A stretch of 64,000 nucleotides of DNA from contig NZ_UGOZ01000001.1 in assembly GCF_900452865.1 (NCBI RefSeq), positions 1,116,001-1,180,000 of the forward strand. Reading direction: 5' to 3'. The position numbers and the translations under genes were made by a program. The notes below the pieces were generated by a model. The model saw only the letters and a program-made list of their open reading frames with translations, had not been told where the DNA came from and ran no database searches. Origin of the DNA: Legionella taurinensis. GTDB taxonomy: Bacteria > Pseudomonadota > Gammaproteobacteria > Legionellales > Legionellaceae. This document shows, piece by piece, positions 34,508-44,300 of this stretch (positions within the stretch are counted from its first letter, which is position 1; every line of letters begins with the position of its first letter).

Positions 34508-35978
34508 GGATTAAGGCCGCCGTGTATTCTATTTTTTTCTCAGTCGCCGATTCCATGGTGTTTAAGGTTTTTACCGGCGTAAAGAATTGAGGCCCGGGCT
34601 GTTTACCCTTAGATGAGGGCGTAAAACGGTAATGGCTGGAATCCCTGACAAAATTGTACAGGTGTTTTAAAAAATTAAGGTGGGTATGGTAACCGAGAAC
34701 CTCCTGCAACGAGGGTTTGGTTGACGCGGGTACTTCGGGACAAAGCGCATGCAGTTGCTGGTTGGCGTATTCATTGTTAATTCTGCCCCATTCTTTGAAA
34801 ATAATATCGGCGTTCGCTAAGGTAAAATTTTTGAAAAAGGGGTTGTTCTTACTGGCGTGAAGAAACAGATTTCCGATTAAAAACAACGATAAAACCCGCG
34901 TTTCCTTGTAGTTGGAGGGGTGGGCCGACATGACCGTGGGGAGCAGTAACTTCAGTGGCATGACCACGGTATCAATATTGGCAGCCACAAAAAAAAGATT
35001 CCAACTGGTGTATAAATCCCGCCATTGTGGATGAACATGGAACTGGGATACCAGCTTTTTTGCGTCATCGATTTTTAAGTCGGGGATTAATTCATAACTG
35101 CCGTCGTCTTTTCGATGGGTGCCTTCCGGCAATAGCGTGCTGAAGTAATCGCATTGATTCATGTACTGTTGCTGCTCCATGATTTGGATGAGACCAATCC
35201 CGGATTCTGCATTGTCAATTCCGCCATTCTCTTTGGCATGGCCGGTTGCGTCTTCCCAGGCCGCTTCAAGGATATTTAATCCCATCACCGGGACTGTTTT
35301 TTCTGATAAGGCCTTTGGTTCTGCTGTCTCGATCCAGGCGTTGGTGCCGGACAAGCCGTTCTCCCTGATAAACTGATCCAGGGCTTCCTGGGTTTCTTGC
35401 TTGTCACCCATGGAGCGGTGGAAGAGGACTGTCAGCATGACCGGTTTAATCGAAACCATTTTCAACCGCTCAAACAAGGTCGCGTTTGAGGGGACGCCGA
35501 AAATAAAGTCAGCGAGGGGGCTTCCGGGAAATCGATTGCCGCTTAATGTGACTAAATGATCGTAGACTTCTTTGGCAAACACTTTGCTGTTGGCCATGGT
35601 GACTAACATGCCTTCAAAAAGGAACAACAGGTTCAGTTGCATTTCCAAAGTATCGGCTATTGCATTCAGGTCGGAATCCGCAATTAATTGCTTTTCTTCA
35701 ATAATGGCCAAGAGTTGGCAAAGGGGCTCATTAGTGGTCAGAGCGTTTTTAAGGTACTGGATCAGCTTGGTTAAGTCGATTTTCTGTGAGCGCGCCTTGA
35801 CGATAAACTCGGCGAAATCTTTATCTTTCGTATCCAGGGCATCCAGTTTTAACTCGATTAAAATCTTGTTAATCAGAAAGGGGTTGGATTTTTGGGGTAG
35901 AATTTTTTCTATTTTGGCTAAAAAATTTTCTGCGCTTTTTTTCATCTTTTTACTTTCCTCTGGGTTGGACGTGCTCAT
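34497..35978 (-). CDS. Orphan protein, candidate PmrA-regulated effector
   Basis: A soluble protein of 493 residues (from the ATG at 35978) or 482 (from the ATG at 35945), with no family I recognise. It is rich in helices, and has hydrophobic stretches (LFLFEGMLVTMA, YTSWNLFFVAANI) too short or polar for membrane anchors, and a basic C-terminus. The ATG at 35945 has the better ribosome site (AGAGGAAAG). A PmrA-like box whose -10 would fall at about 35977-35982 would start the transcript after 35978, again favouring 35945. Function unknown. Confidence 0.6.
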   Translation of the reverse strand: MSTSNPEESKKMKKSAENFLAKIEKILPQKSNPFLINKILIELKLDALDTKDKDFAEFIVKARSQKIDLTKLIQYLKNALTTNEPLCQLLAIIEEKQLIADSDLNAIADTLEMQLNLLFLFEGMLVTMANSKVFAKEVYDHLVTLSGNRFPGSPLADFIFGVPSNATLFERLKMVSIKPVMLTVLFHRSMGDKQETQEALDQFIRENGLSGTNAWIETAEPKALSEKTVPVMGLNILEAAWEDATGHAKENGGIDNAESGIGLIQIMEQQQYMNQCDYFSTLLPEGTHRKDDGSYELIPDLKIDDAKKLVSQFHVHPQWRDLYTSWNLFFVAANIDTVVMPLKLLLPTVMSAHPSNYKETRVLSLFLIGNLFLHASKNNPFFKNFTLANADIIFKEWGRINNEYANQQLHALCPEVPASTKPSLQEVLGYHTHLNFLKHLYNFVRDSSHYRFTPSSKGKQPGPQFFTPVKTLNTMESATEKKIEYTAALIRKA

Positions 35979-35993
35979 TTAACCCTATTTTTC

Positions 35994-36009
35994 TTAAGGA
36001 AATGTTAAG
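35994..36009 (-). promoter_or_regulatory. PmrA-like CTTAA tandem box
   Basis: On the minus strand CTTAAC and CTTAAG occur 11 bp apart, a close fit to the tandem YTTAA pattern of PmrA/BasR boxes. TTAAAT at 35977-35982 is the nearest -10 candidate. The site faces the 493-residue orphan gene. Confidence 0.5.
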
Positions 36010-36111
36010 AGGCAGCAGCCACGCGGTGAATAAACACATGATTTGTGCAATGCGAGCTATATCTTGCGGCGCTTTTTCACTACAATAGATTTTTATCAAA
36101 AAAAACCATCT

Positions 36112-37356
36112 ATGTTCAAACCATTGGCGTTTTACATCGGGTTGCGATACACCCGGGCAAAAAAAAGAAATCATTTTGTGTCTTTTATTTCGTTAAGCTC
36201 CATGCTTGGGATTGCCCTGGGGGTGATGGTTTTAATCACGGTTTTATCGGTGATGAATGGGTTTGATGAAGAAATCCATAAGCGTTTTTTTGGTATGGCC
36301 CCTGAGATTACCGTCAGCGGGCTCGATGGCAAAATCAGCAACTGGCAGGCCCTCGATAAAAAACTGATGACTTTTCCAGATGTAAAAGCGGTGGCTCCGT
36401 ATGTCGGTGCTCAGGGCCTGTTGACGCATGAGGGCCAGGTTCTTCCGATTGTATTAACCGGGGTATTGCCTGAAAAAGAACAGGCAGTGACCCATCTTAA
36501 GGAAAAAATGCTGGCAGGGGATCTCGCGGATTTAAAGCATTTTGGCTTAATCCTGGGGCGGGGGCTTGCGGACAGTCTGGGCTTGATGATTGGCGATAAG
36601 GTAACCATCATGATTCCTCAGGCGACGGTGACACCTGCGGGAATGATTCCCCGTTTTAAACGGTTTACGGTGGTCGGTGTTTTTTCAGCCGGAACCGGAT
36701 TTAATTTCGATACCAAACTCGCCTTCATCAACCTGGGCGATGCCCAGAAATTATTGCAATTGGGTGACCAGGTCAGCGGCGTGAAGATGAAAATCAAGGA
36801 AATTTATAAGGCACCGGAATTATCTCATGAAATCAGCAAGACGCTGGGTGATGGCTATGAAGTAGGCAATTGGACTGACCAATTTGGCCCCTTTTTCCAA
36901 GCCGTCAAGATGGAAAAAACCATGATGTTCCTCATCCTGCTGCTCATCATCGCCGTGGCTGCGTTTAATCTGGTTTCGTCCTTGGTCATGGTGGTCAATG
37001 ACAAGCAGGCAGAAATCGCCATTTTACGAACCATTGGCGCTACGCCATCGATGATTCTTAAAATTTTTATTGTCCAGGGCTTGATGGTAGGGGTTGTTGG
37101 CACCTTGTTGGGTCTTATCGGCGGTATTATTTTAGCCAGTAATGCCACGGCCATTGTGAATCACCTGCAATCGCTTTTCCATGTTCAGGTCTTGTCGTCC
37201 AGTATCTATTTTGTCGATTACCTTCCTTCAAAAATCATGTGGGTCGATCTGGTGCAGATTTGCGGTTTGGCACTATTAATGAGCTTTATCGCCACCATTT
37301 ATCCGGCCTGGCGTGCGTCCAGAACCGTTATTGCGGAGGCTTTGCATTATGAGTGA
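36112..37356 (+). CDS. lolC: LolC/LolE-type lipoprotein-releasing membrane subunit
   Basis: Inner-membrane subunit of the ABC system that releases lipoproteins to the carrier LolA. The 414 residues begin [20 protein letters not shown], typical of LolC, have a first helix at about 25-50, a large periplasmic MacB-like domain and three C-terminal helices ([20 protein letters not shown], then TLLGLIGGI and a final block ending YPAWRASR). The ATG at 36112 is chosen by homology; the frame opens at 36043. lolD overlaps its end by 8 bp. No separate lolE follows, so this may be a LolF-like homodimer. Confidence 0.9.
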   Translation: MFKPLAFYIGLRYTRAKKRNHFVSFISLSSMLGIALGVMVLITVLSVMNGFDEEIHKRFFGMAPEITVSGLDGKISNWQALDKKLMTFPDVKAVAPYVGAQGLLTHEGQVLPIVLTGVLPEKEQAVTHLKEKMLAGDLADLKHFGLILGRGLADSLGLMIGDKVTIMIPQATVTPAGMIPRFKRFTVVGVFSAGTGFNFDTKLAFINLGDAQKLLQLGDQVSGVKMKIKEIYKAPELSHEISKTLGDGYEVGNWTDQFGPFFQAVKMEKTMMFLILLLIIAVAAFNLVSSLVMVVNDKQAEIAILRTIGATPSMILKIFIVQGLMVGVVGTLLGLIGGIILASNATAIVNHLQSLFHVQVLSSSIYFVDYLPSKIMWVDLVQICGLALLMSFIATIYPAWRASRTVIAEALHYE

Positions 37357-38026
37357 GACTATTTTTTCCTGTGAGCGCCTCAGCAAATCCTACCATGACG
37401 GGACGTCCATTGTTCCTGTGCTTAACGGCATTGATTTTTCAGTGCAGGCCGGTGATCGGATTGCCATTGTTGGGCCGTCGGGATCGGGTAAGAGCACCTT
37501 ATTGCACCTTCTCGGGGGGCTCGATAAACCCAGTGAGGGACAGGTGCGGATGCAGGGAGTGGATTGGCAGTCTCTGACTGAAAAAAAACGTTGCCAGCTT
37601 CGCAATGAGAAATTGGGCTTTGTCTACCAGTTCCATCATTTACTCCCTGAATTTTCAGCCCTTGAAAATGTGGCCATGCCTCTTTTGCTGGGCGATAAAT
37701 CGGTGACGGACGCCCGGGAGCTGGCGTTATTGATGCTTGATAAGGTGGGCCTTGCTCATCGGGTGACGCATAAGCCCGCGCAATTGTCTGGCGGCGAACG
37801 GCAGCGCGTAGCCATCGCCCGCGCTTTGGTGCATCAGCCCCAGTGCGTGCTGGCGGATGAGCCCACCGGCAATCTGGATCATGCCACGGCCGTGAAAATT
37901 TTTGAGCTGATGCTTAAGCTCAATGAACAGTTTAATACCGCCCTGGTTATCGTTACTCACGATAAGCAGTTGGCCGACCGAATGGACAAACACTATGCCA
38001 TTCAGGACGGTCGTTTATTTTCATAA
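37349..38026 (+). CDS. lolD: Lipoprotein-releasing system ATPase LolD
   Basis: A 225-residue ABC ATPase that powers lipoprotein release with LolC. Walker [10 protein letters not shown], the [12 protein letters not shown] stretch characteristic of LolD, signature [15 protein letters not shown] and Walker [12 protein letters not shown] are all present. It starts inside the end of lolC (ATGAGTGA), so translation is coupled. Confidence 0.96.
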   Translation: MSETIFSCERLSKSYHDGTSIVPVLNGIDFSVQAGDRIAIVGPSGSGKSTLLHLLGGLDKPSEGQVRMQGVDWQSLTEKKRCQLRNEKLGFVYQFHHLLPEFSALENVAMPLLLGDKSVTDARELALLMLDKVGLAHRVTHKPAQLSGGERQRVAIARALVHQPQCVLADEPTGNLDHATAVKIFELMLKLNEQFNTALVIVTHDKQLADRMDKHYAIQDGRLFS

Positions 38027-38047
38027 CTCTATCCAGTGGAGGGATTT

Positions 38048-38290
38048 ATGTGTAAAGGTGACAACATGCCCAAATCACTCAACCATGGGGATTTTCCAGC
38101 CGTGAAACGAATTAAACACGTGCATCAGACGCCTAAGCAAGTCTCTGATTTTGGTGAAATTATTGGGAAAATGGGCCCGTCTTTTTTTCACCCGGAAGTC
38201 AGCCGGGTGAAATTCCATGACAGGCAGTTTGAAAATCAGAGCGATGCAAACCCGGCGCCGGTGTCCGCGCCAGGTTCAGCCGGTCATTAA
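38048..38290 (+). CDS. Small hypothetical protein
   Basis: An 80-residue hydrophilic protein from an ATG preceded by GTGGAGGGA. It has two Cys-poor, Lys/His-rich stretches and a Pro/Ala-rich end, with no signal or membrane segment. It follows lolD by about 20 bp and its stop overlaps the asnS stop by 4 bp on the opposite strand. No family recognised. Confidence 0.6.
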   Translation: MCKGDNMPKSLNHGDFPAVKRIKHVHQTPKQVSDFGEIIGKMGPSFFHPEVSRVKFHDRQFENQSDANPAPVSAPGSAGH

Positions 38291-39690
38291 TAATCGGCAT
38301 GGCCCGGGGTACGTGGGAATGGGATCACGTCCCGTACGTTACCAATGCCGGTGACATAGCTAATCAGACGTTCAAAGCCTAAGCCATAGCCGGCATGAGG
38401 TACGCTGCCATAACGGCGCAGGTCGCGGTACCACTGGTAATTGTCTTTATCCAGTTTACACTCCTCCATGCGCTGATCAAGAATGTGCAACCGCTCTTCG
38501 CGCTGGCTGCCGCCGATGATTTCACCAATACCGGGGGCGAGCACATCCATCGCTGCCACCGTCCGGCCATCGTCGTTAAGGCGCATGTAGAAGCCCTTGA
38601 TGTCTTTGGGGTAATCGGTGAGGATAACTGGTTTTTTGCACAATTCTTCTGCCAGATATCGCTCATGTTCGGACTGCAGATCAAGCCCCCAACTTACGGG
38701 AAAATCAAATTTCTTATCCGCTTTACTTAAGGCGTTAATGGCATCGGTATAACTCATCATCTCAAAGTCAGACGCGACAATGTGTTCAAGCCGCTCAATG
38801 CAGCCAGGTGATACAAACTGATTGAAAAACTCCATGTCGTCACCGCGCTCATCCAGTACGGTCTTACACAGGTAGCGCAACATGCGCTGACTCAACGCGG
38901 CAATGTCGTTTAGGGTAGCAAAAGCCACTTCGGGCTCAATCATCCAGAATTCGGCGAGATGGCGGCTGGTGTTGGAGTTTTCAGCACGGAAGGTGGGACC
39001 AAAAGTATACACTTTGGACATGGCCAGGCAATACGCCTCGACGTTCAACTGCCCAGAGACTGTGAGGAAGGTTTCTCGACCAAAGAAATCCTTGGAAAAA
39101 TCCACCCCTCCCTGTGCCGTTTTTGGCAGATTGAGCAGATCAAGCGTGCTGACCCTGAACATTTCGCCTGCGCCTTCGCAATCGCTGGCGGTGATAATCG
39201 GTGTGTGAATCCAGAAATACCCTTGCTCATGGAAAAAGCGGTGAACTGCCTGAGCCAGGCAATGACGCACACGGGTTACGGCGCTGATGGTATTGGTGCG
39301 AGGGCGCAAATGAGCGACTTCTCGTAAAAATTCCAGCGTGTGACGTTTCGCTTGAATCGGGTAGGTGTCTGGGTTTTCAACCCAACCGGCGACTTCGAGG
39401 CTTTCAGTCTGAATTTCAAACTGTTGCCCTTTTCCCTGCGAGGCAATCAATTGACCGGTTGCCGAAATGGCACAGCCTGCGGTGAGTTTAAGCACGTCAT
39501 CCTGGTAATTGGGCAGTTGTTCGCTGATAACCAACTGAATGGGTGCAAAACAGGAACCGTCATGCAAGGCCACGAAAGAAAGGCCGGCCTTCGAGTCACG
39601 GCGGGTTTTTACCCAGCCTCTCACAGTGACGCGGGCGTCAACCGGAACCTCGCCGTCCAAACACTGTTTAATTGTATAAACTTCTGTCAT
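38287..39690 (-). CDS. asnS: Asparaginyl-tRNA synthetase
   Basis: Charges tRNA-Asn with asparagine. The 467 residues hold an OB-fold anticodon-binding domain ([20 protein letters not shown]) and a class II core with motif 2 around [21 protein letters not shown] (two blocks) and motif 3 [15 protein letters not shown] near the C-terminus. The [11 protein letters not shown] stretch separates AsnRS from AspRS. The ATG at 39690 gives the normal N-terminus; an upstream in-frame start at 39732 adds 14 unlikely residues. Confidence 0.96.
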   Translation of the reverse strand: MTEVYTIKQCLDGEVPVDARVTVRGWVKTRRDSKAGLSFVALHDGSCFAPIQLVISEQLPNYQDDVLKLTAGCAISATGQLIASQGKGQQFEIQTESLEVAGWVENPDTYPIQAKRHTLEFLREVAHLRPRTNTISAVTRVRHCLAQAVHRFFHEQGYFWIHTPIITASDCEGAGEMFRVSTLDLLNLPKTAQGGVDFSKDFFGRETFLTVSGQLNVEAYCLAMSKVYTFGPTFRAENSNTSRHLAEFWMIEPEVAFATLNDIAALSQRMLRYLCKTVLDERGDDMEFFNQFVSPGCIERLEHIVASDFEMMSYTDAINALSKADKKFDFPVSWGLDLQSEHERYLAEELCKKPVILTDYPKDIKGFYMRLNDDGRTVAAMDVLAPGIGEIIGGSQREERLHILDQRMEECKLDKDNYQWYRDLRRYGSVPHAGYGLGFERLISYVTGIGNVRDVIPFPRTPGHADY

Positions 39691-39804
39691 ATCCACTCCA
39701 ATAGAAGGTTGCATTATGCACCAGTCAGGCAAAATACGTGTCGATTGTGGTTCAAGCCACGATTAAGTAGGATAATACACTAAATGAAATAAGTGAGGTA
39801 ATCC

Positions 39805-40368
39805 ATGCCGCGTGTTCTAATGATCATTTTAGCCATTCTTTACTCCTTTCGTGTCATGGCAGAGGATACCGAATTGAAATTGTTCAGGCCGTTTGGAGGA
39901 ACAGAACAGCAAATTCCCCTGATTATTGATAAACGTCTTTCGGGGGAGTGCTGGCAGCAGTCGCAGCGCATCGCGCGGGAGGATGCGTGGCGTTGTCTCG
40001 CAGAGGGGCAGGTGTTTGATCCCTGCTTCATTAAAAAATTCAGCGACAACACCGAAGCCCTTTGTCCGCAATCCCCCTGGGTTGGCCGCAGTGTGCTCAT
40101 AAAATTGAACACAGCCGCGGACAACAGTCAGCATACCGAACTGGACATGTCGAGAGCCTATCCCTGGGCTGTTGAACTCCTGAACGGTGAGCAATGCGAA
40201 GCCGCACGTCAAAGCGAAACAATTGAGAACCTCCCGGTGCGCTACTATTGCAATGATCAGACGATCCTGATGGGGCATTTGCAACGCTGCAAGGCGGAGT
40301 GGACTATTCTTAAGCGGGATACTGCGGGGCGGGTAACGACTGCGACAGTGAAAAAGGCATGGTTTTAA
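39805..40368 (+). CDS. Secreted hypothetical protein with several Cys
   Basis: A 187-residue protein with an N-terminal signal peptide (RVLMIILAILYSFRVMA, cut near Ala19-Glu20) and eight Cys in the mature part, suggesting a disulfide-bonded periplasmic or secreted protein. The ATG follows GAGGTAATCC. An equally long frame exists on the opposite strand but has no such signals. No family recognised. Confidence 0.65.
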   Translation: MPRVLMIILAILYSFRVMAEDTELKLFRPFGGTEQQIPLIIDKRLSGECWQQSQRIAREDAWRCLAEGQVFDPCFIKKFSDNTEALCPQSPWVGRSVLIKLNTAADNSQHTELDMSRAYPWAVELLNGEQCEAARQSETIENLPVRYYCNDQTILMGHLQRCKAEWTILKRDTAGRVTTATVKKAWF

Positions 40369-40459
40369 TGCCGGTTTAACAAGCTTCGTCAACGCAGCGG
40401 AAGAGGGAATGCTGACGATGTACTAAACTGTAAGTATGGAAAACTGCAGGGAGCTGACC

Positions 40460-40858
40460 ATGCCTGAATCACTCCATTCATTGTTGATTAGTCAAGTGCT
40501 GGGCTTTTATTTACTGATTGTGGCCATCGTGATGTTAACGCGTGCTGATTATTATCGAAACCTGATGACCAATCTTCACGAAGGCTCGCATGCCATTCTT
40601 ATTGGTGCGACGTTCTCGCTCATCATCGGTATTATTCTGGTGCTCGTGCATAACCTCTGGGTTTGGGATGAAGAAGTCATCATTACCATTATCGCCTGGC
40701 TGATTTTAATTAAATCGGTCTTATGGCTGGCTTTTCCAGAAAAAATGATGACGTTCAGCCGATCCTTTTATGCGGGCTCTGGTTATTACATTACGGCAGG
40801 TATTGCCCTGGTGCTTGGCATCATTTTGTTAGCCTATGGCTTTTATCTGTACGTTTAA
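40460..40858 (+). CDS. Small integral membrane protein
   Basis: A 132-residue protein with four predicted membrane helices (about residues 6-25, 45-65, 72-92 and 108-130). The ATG at 40460 follows CAGGGAGCTGACC and is preferred to the in-frame ATG at 40436. Its end overlaps maiA on the other strand by 4 bp. The family and role are unknown to me. Confidence 0.7.
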   Translation: MPESLHSLLISQVLGFYLLIVAIVMLTRADYYRNLMTNLHEGSHAILIGATFSLIIGIILVLVHNLWVWDEEVIITIIAWLILIKSVLWLAFPEKMMTFSRSFYAGSGYYITAGIALVLGIILLAYGFYLYV

Positions 40859-41487
40859 GCGTCTTCAGGGGCTGCATTTTTGAAGGGACTTAACGACAGG
40901 CAATGCTCATTAATGGCGTTGATTAACGGATAGTTGACCATAGGAAAGCCAAAACGATGGGCATTGTAAACCTGGGGTATCAAGCAGATATCCGCCAGTG
41001 TCACTTCATGGCCATAACAAACTTGATTTTTATGCGGCATTTGCTGCAAGCGGCTTTCAACGGCATCGAAACCGAGTTTAAGCCAATGAAAATACCACTC
41101 ACGGATCTGAGGCTCATCGGCATCGAATTGGTACCTTAACCGGTTAAGCACCCTGAGGTTATTCAAGGGATGGATATCACAGGCGATGGTGAGGGCCAGG
41201 CTGCGGACATGCGCGCGGCCTAAAGGCGTCTGTGGCAGCAGGGGCGGCGTGGGCGTCATCTCGTCCAGGTATTCAATGATGGCGAGCGATTGCGTAATAA
41301 TATGACCATTTTCATTCAGGGTAGGAACCAGGCCCTGAGGATTCATTTCCAGATACTCCGGCCGATGTTGTTCGCCGCCATTGTTCACCAGATGAACTGC
41401 CAGCGTTTCATAGCTGATGTTTTTAATATTCAGGGCGATGCGCACGCGATAGCTCGCCGTTGAACGAAAATAATCATATAGTTTCAC
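40855..41487 (-). CDS. maiA: Maleylacetoacetate isomerase
   Basis: A zeta-class glutathione transferase of 210 residues that converts maleylacetoacetate to fumarylacetoacetate in tyrosine breakdown. It begins KLYDYFRSTASYRVRIALNI, with the Ser-rich SSCSWRVRIAL-type active-site motif of the family replaced by STASYRVRIAL, and contains NPQGLVPTL and the QSLAIIEYLDE glutathione-site motif. It starts 2 bp after fahA and is the last gene of the hpd-fahA-maiA operon. Confidence 0.93.
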   Translation of the reverse strand: MKLYDYFRSTASYRVRIALNIKNISYETLAVHLVNNGGEQHRPEYLEMNPQGLVPTLNENGHIITQSLAIIEYLDEMTPTPPLLPQTPLGRAHVRSLALTIACDIHPLNNLRVLNRLRYQFDADEPQIREWYFHWLKLGFDAVESRLQQMPHKNQVCYGHEVTLADICLIPQVYNAHRFGFPMVNYPLINAINEHCLSLSPFKNAAPEDA

Positions 41488-41489
41488 GT

Positions 41490-42479
41490 TTATCCTTTAT
41501 ATTGAACAACGGTTTGATGAATTGCTCCAAACAAAGAATGCCCTTGCTCATCCACCATTTCAATGCGAATGGAATCGCCGAAACGCATAAAATCGGTGGT
41601 TGCCTTTCCGTCAGCAATAATCTCTAACATACGTTTTTCAACTATACAAGACGAGCCTTTGCTGCGATCCCGGTTGGAGACGGTACCTGAACCGATGATG
41701 GTGCCTGTGCCCAAGGGTCTTGTTTTTGCGGCATGAGCAATCAATTGCGGAAAGGAGAAGGTCATGTCGGTTCCCGCATCGGGTTGACCAAATAACTGAC
41801 TGTTTAAATAACTCCTGAGCGGCAGGTGCACCCGCTTTCCATCCCAATGGCTGCCCAACTCATCTGGCGTGATGGCCACGGGTGAAAAACCGCTTGAGGG
41901 CTTGGAATGGAAAAAACCAAACCCCTTGGCCAATTCAGGAGGGATCAGGTTACGCAAGGAAACATCATTCACCAGCATGAACAGCTTGATGTGCTGTCCT
42001 GCCTGCTCGACACTGACGCCCATGGGCACATCATCCGTAATGACAGCCAGTTCAGCCTCAAAATCAATGCCGAATTTCTCATCCGCCACTTCAATCGCAT
42101 CCATCGGACCCAGGAAACTGTCAGACCCGCCCTGATACATCAGCGGATCGGTCCAGAAATCGTCGGGAAGCTGCGCTCCGCGTGCCTGGCGCACCAGTTC
42201 CACGTGGTTGACGAACGCGCTGCCATCCGCCCATTGGTAAGCACGCGGCAGGGGGGCAGCGGCATGGGCCGGATCAAAAGTAAAACTGTGCGCCAGATCC
42301 CCTTCATTTAATGCTTCATACACTTCCAGTAATTCGGGGGCCTTGGCTTCCCAATGGTCAAGGGCCTGCTGGAGTGTCCTTGCAATATGACCCACACGGA
42401 TAGCACGAGTCATGGATTGATTGACGACGCACAATTCGCCGTCGCGGCTGTCTCTGGATTTCAAGCTGGCTAATTTCAT
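41490..42479 (-). CDS. fahA: Fumarylacetoacetate hydrolase family protein
   Basis: Splits fumarylacetoacetate into fumarate and acetoacetate, the last step of tyrosine catabolism. The 329 residues contain the metal-binding core: FEAELAVITDDVP and LVNDVSLRNL with the acidic ligands, GFGFFHSKPSSGFSP, and GTGTIIGSGTVSNRD. The ATG shares one base with the hpd stop (TGATG), which indicates coupling. Operon position makes the assignment firm although the family is broad. Confidence 0.93.
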   Translation of the reverse strand: MKLASLKSRDSRDGELCVVNQSMTRAIRVGHIARTLQQALDHWEAKAPELLEVYEALNEGDLAHSFTFDPAHAAAPLPRAYQWADGSAFVNHVELVRQARGAQLPDDFWTDPLMYQGGSDSFLGPMDAIEVADEKFGIDFEAELAVITDDVPMGVSVEQAGQHIKLFMLVNDVSLRNLIPPELAKGFGFFHSKPSSGFSPVAITPDELGSHWDGKRVHLPLRSYLNSQLFGQPDAGTDMTFSFPQLIAHAAKTRPLGTGTIIGSGTVSNRDRSKGSSCIVEKRMLEIIADGKATTDFMRFGDSIRIEMVDEQGHSLFGAIHQTVVQYKG

Positions 42480-43537
42480 CAGTGTGCTTCCTGTAAGGTG
42501 CCGCGGCGGATTTGATCGCGCTCGATGGCTTCAAACAGCGCCTGGAAATTACCTTCGCCGAAACCGTCGTTGCCTTTGCGCTGAATGATTTCAAAAAACA
42601 CAGGGCCAAAGACGTTCTCGGTAAAAATCTGCAGCAGCAACCCACCGGCGGGGTCCTTGTCGCCATCAATGAGAATTTTTTCCTGCCGCAACTGGGCAAC
42701 TGGCTCCTGATGCCAGGGAACCCGCTGATCAATCATTTCGTAATAGGTATCGGGCACATCCAGGAAACTGACGCCCGCTGTGCGAAGCGTATTGACCGTG
42801 GTGTAAATGTTGCTGGAGTTCAGGGCAATGTGCTGTATTCCTTCGCCTTTGTAATCGTGGAGAAACTCTTCAATCTGGGATTGATCATCCTTGGATTCGT
42901 TTAAAGGAATTTTAATCTTGCCGCAGGGGCTGCCTAAGGCGCGGCTGATAAGGCCGGTCATTTGGCCTTTGATGTTGAAGAAACGAATTTCTTTAAAATT
43001 AAAGATCGTTTCGTAGAATGCCGCCCACTTGTCCATGTTGCCGCGATAGACATTGTGGGTGAGGTGATCAATGGCCGTCAAACCACAACCGGGTTGTGTT
43101 GACGCTGAGCCGGTCAGATGCCACTGGTTGGCAAAAGGTTCGGTGGTGTCATCAACAAAATAAATCACGCTGCCGCCAATGGCTTCAATGGCGGGTAAGC
43201 CATGATGGGCATGATCGCAATCAACAAACGGGGTCGCGCCCTGAGCGATGGCATAGGCATAAGCCTGCTCCGCATCCTGCACTTTAAACCCCATGGCGCA
43301 GGCCCCTGCACCATGCGTTTTGGCGTGGCGTTCGGGTTGACTGTTGGTTGTTGCATTGACAATAAACTGAATCTGGCCCTGATGGTAAAGGGTAATGTCC
43401 TGTGCTTTGTGGGTGGCTTTCGCTGTGAACCCCATGGCCTTGAACTGCCGCTCAAGCAGGGCTTTATCGGGTGATGAAAATTCTAAAAAAGCAAATCCAT
43501 CCAGTCCGCAGGGGTTTTGTTCCGTGTGTTTTTTCAT
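42479..43537 (-). CDS. hpd: 4-hydroxyphenylpyruvate dioxygenase (legiolysin type)
   Basis: Converts 4-hydroxyphenylpyruvate to homogentisate. Of 352 residues, the iron ligands are His158 (IDHLTHNV), His236 (IQHIALNS) and Glu316 (FFEIIQRKG). In Legionella this enzyme (Lly) is responsible for the brown pyomelanin pigment formed from homogentisate. The ATG at 43537 lies 7 bases after AAGAAGGA; the ATG two codons earlier is too close to it. It is the first gene of hpd-fahA-maiA. Confidence 0.95.
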   Translation of the reverse strand: MKKHTEQNPCGLDGFAFLEFSSPDKALLERQFKAMGFTAKATHKAQDITLYHQGQIQFIVNATTNSQPERHAKTHGAGACAMGFKVQDAEQAYAYAIAQGATPFVDCDHAHHGLPAIEAIGGSVIYFVDDTTEPFANQWHLTGSASTQPGCGLTAIDHLTHNVYRGNMDKWAAFYETIFNFKEIRFFNIKGQMTGLISRALGSPCGKIKIPLNESKDDQSQIEEFLHDYKGEGIQHIALNSSNIYTTVNTLRTAGVSFLDVPDTYYEMIDQRVPWHQEPVAQLRQEKILIDGDKDPAGGLLLQIFTENVFGPVFFEIIQRKGNDGFGEGNFQALFEAIERDQIRRGTLQEAH

Positions 43538-43579
43538 AGTCATTCCTTCTTAATCTCAATGCTGTTCAAAAGCCGTTGG

Positions 43580-44242
43580 CTATTGGCGTGGCCTGACCAG
43601 AAAAAGGCCGTCGGCAATGGCTAACAGGCTGGTATCCACTCGTTCATCCTGTTTTAGCAAGTCATTCAGCCGTCTGATTTCGCGGGTCTGGCCGTCATTC
43701 ACTTGCGAATCAATTACTTTACCATCCCAAAAAATATTGTCTATGGCGATGAGACCTTGGGGGCTTACAAGCTGTAATGCCTGTTCGTAATAGTGAAGGT
43801 AATTGGTTTTATCGGCATCGATAAAAATAAAATCAAACCGGTGTTGATACCCCTCGTTGAGTAATTGTTGCAGGGTCTCGGTAGCCGGGGCCAGGCGCAA
43901 CTGAATTTTTTTATCCTGCCCCGCCTGCTGCCAGAATGAAGGTGCGTTTGCCGTCCATTCCTTGTTAATGTCGCAGGTGATGAGTTCCCCGTCGTCCGGT
44001 AAGACAAGCGCCATGGCCAGGGCACTGTACCCGGTGAATGTGCCGAGCTCAAGGACACGTTTGGCCTTGATCAGTTTAAGCAGCAGCTGCATAAACTGCG
44101 CCTGTTCGGGTGCTACCTGCATGATGGCCAGGGCCATGTTGGCAGTGTCTTCGCGAAGGGCTTTCAGGACGGGGTGTTCGCGTAATGACACATCGAGCAT
44201 GTAATCGTACAGGGCGGGCGTGATGTTTAAGTGCTTAATCAT
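43580..44242 (-). CDS. Class I SAM-dependent O-methyltransferase
   Basis: A 220-residue enzyme of the catechol/caffeoyl-CoA O-methyltransferase type. It shows the SAM-binding LELGTFTGYSALAMAL, the acidic DINKEW at the end of strand 2, and DFIFIDADKTNYLHYYE with the metal-binding Asp residues. The ATG at 44242 follows GGAG. It lies just upstream of hpd on the same strand; a catechol-like substrate would fit but is not shown. Confidence 0.88.
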   Translation of the reverse strand: MIKHLNITPALYDYMLDVSLREHPVLKALREDTANMALAIMQVAPEQAQFMQLLLKLIKAKRVLELGTFTGYSALAMALVLPDDGELITCDINKEWTANAPSFWQQAGQDKKIQLRLAPATETLQQLLNEGYQHRFDFIFIDADKTNYLHYYEQALQLVSPQGLIAIDNIFWDGKVIDSQVNDGQTREIRRLNDLLKQDERVDTSLLAIADGLFLVRPRQ

Positions 44243-44261
44243 GGACGAAACTCCAAAGAGC

Positions 44262-44292
44262 ACAGGCAACCCGGGCTGCCAGGGTTGCCTGT
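44262..44292 (-). other. Strong hairpin between the dehydrogenase and methyltransferase genes
   Basis: An 11-bp perfect stem, ACAGGCAACCC/GGGTTGCCTGT, with a 9-base loop. No T run follows in the direction of transcription, so it is probably a weak terminator or an mRNA processing or stabilising element separating expression of the two genes. Confidence 0.5.
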
Positions 44293-44300
44293 TGAATCGG

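Noticed and set aside
39829-40392. A 187-codon minus-strand ORF opposite the secreted protein at 39805-40368
   Set aside because: Same length, but no signal peptide or ribosome site, whereas the plus-strand frame has both.
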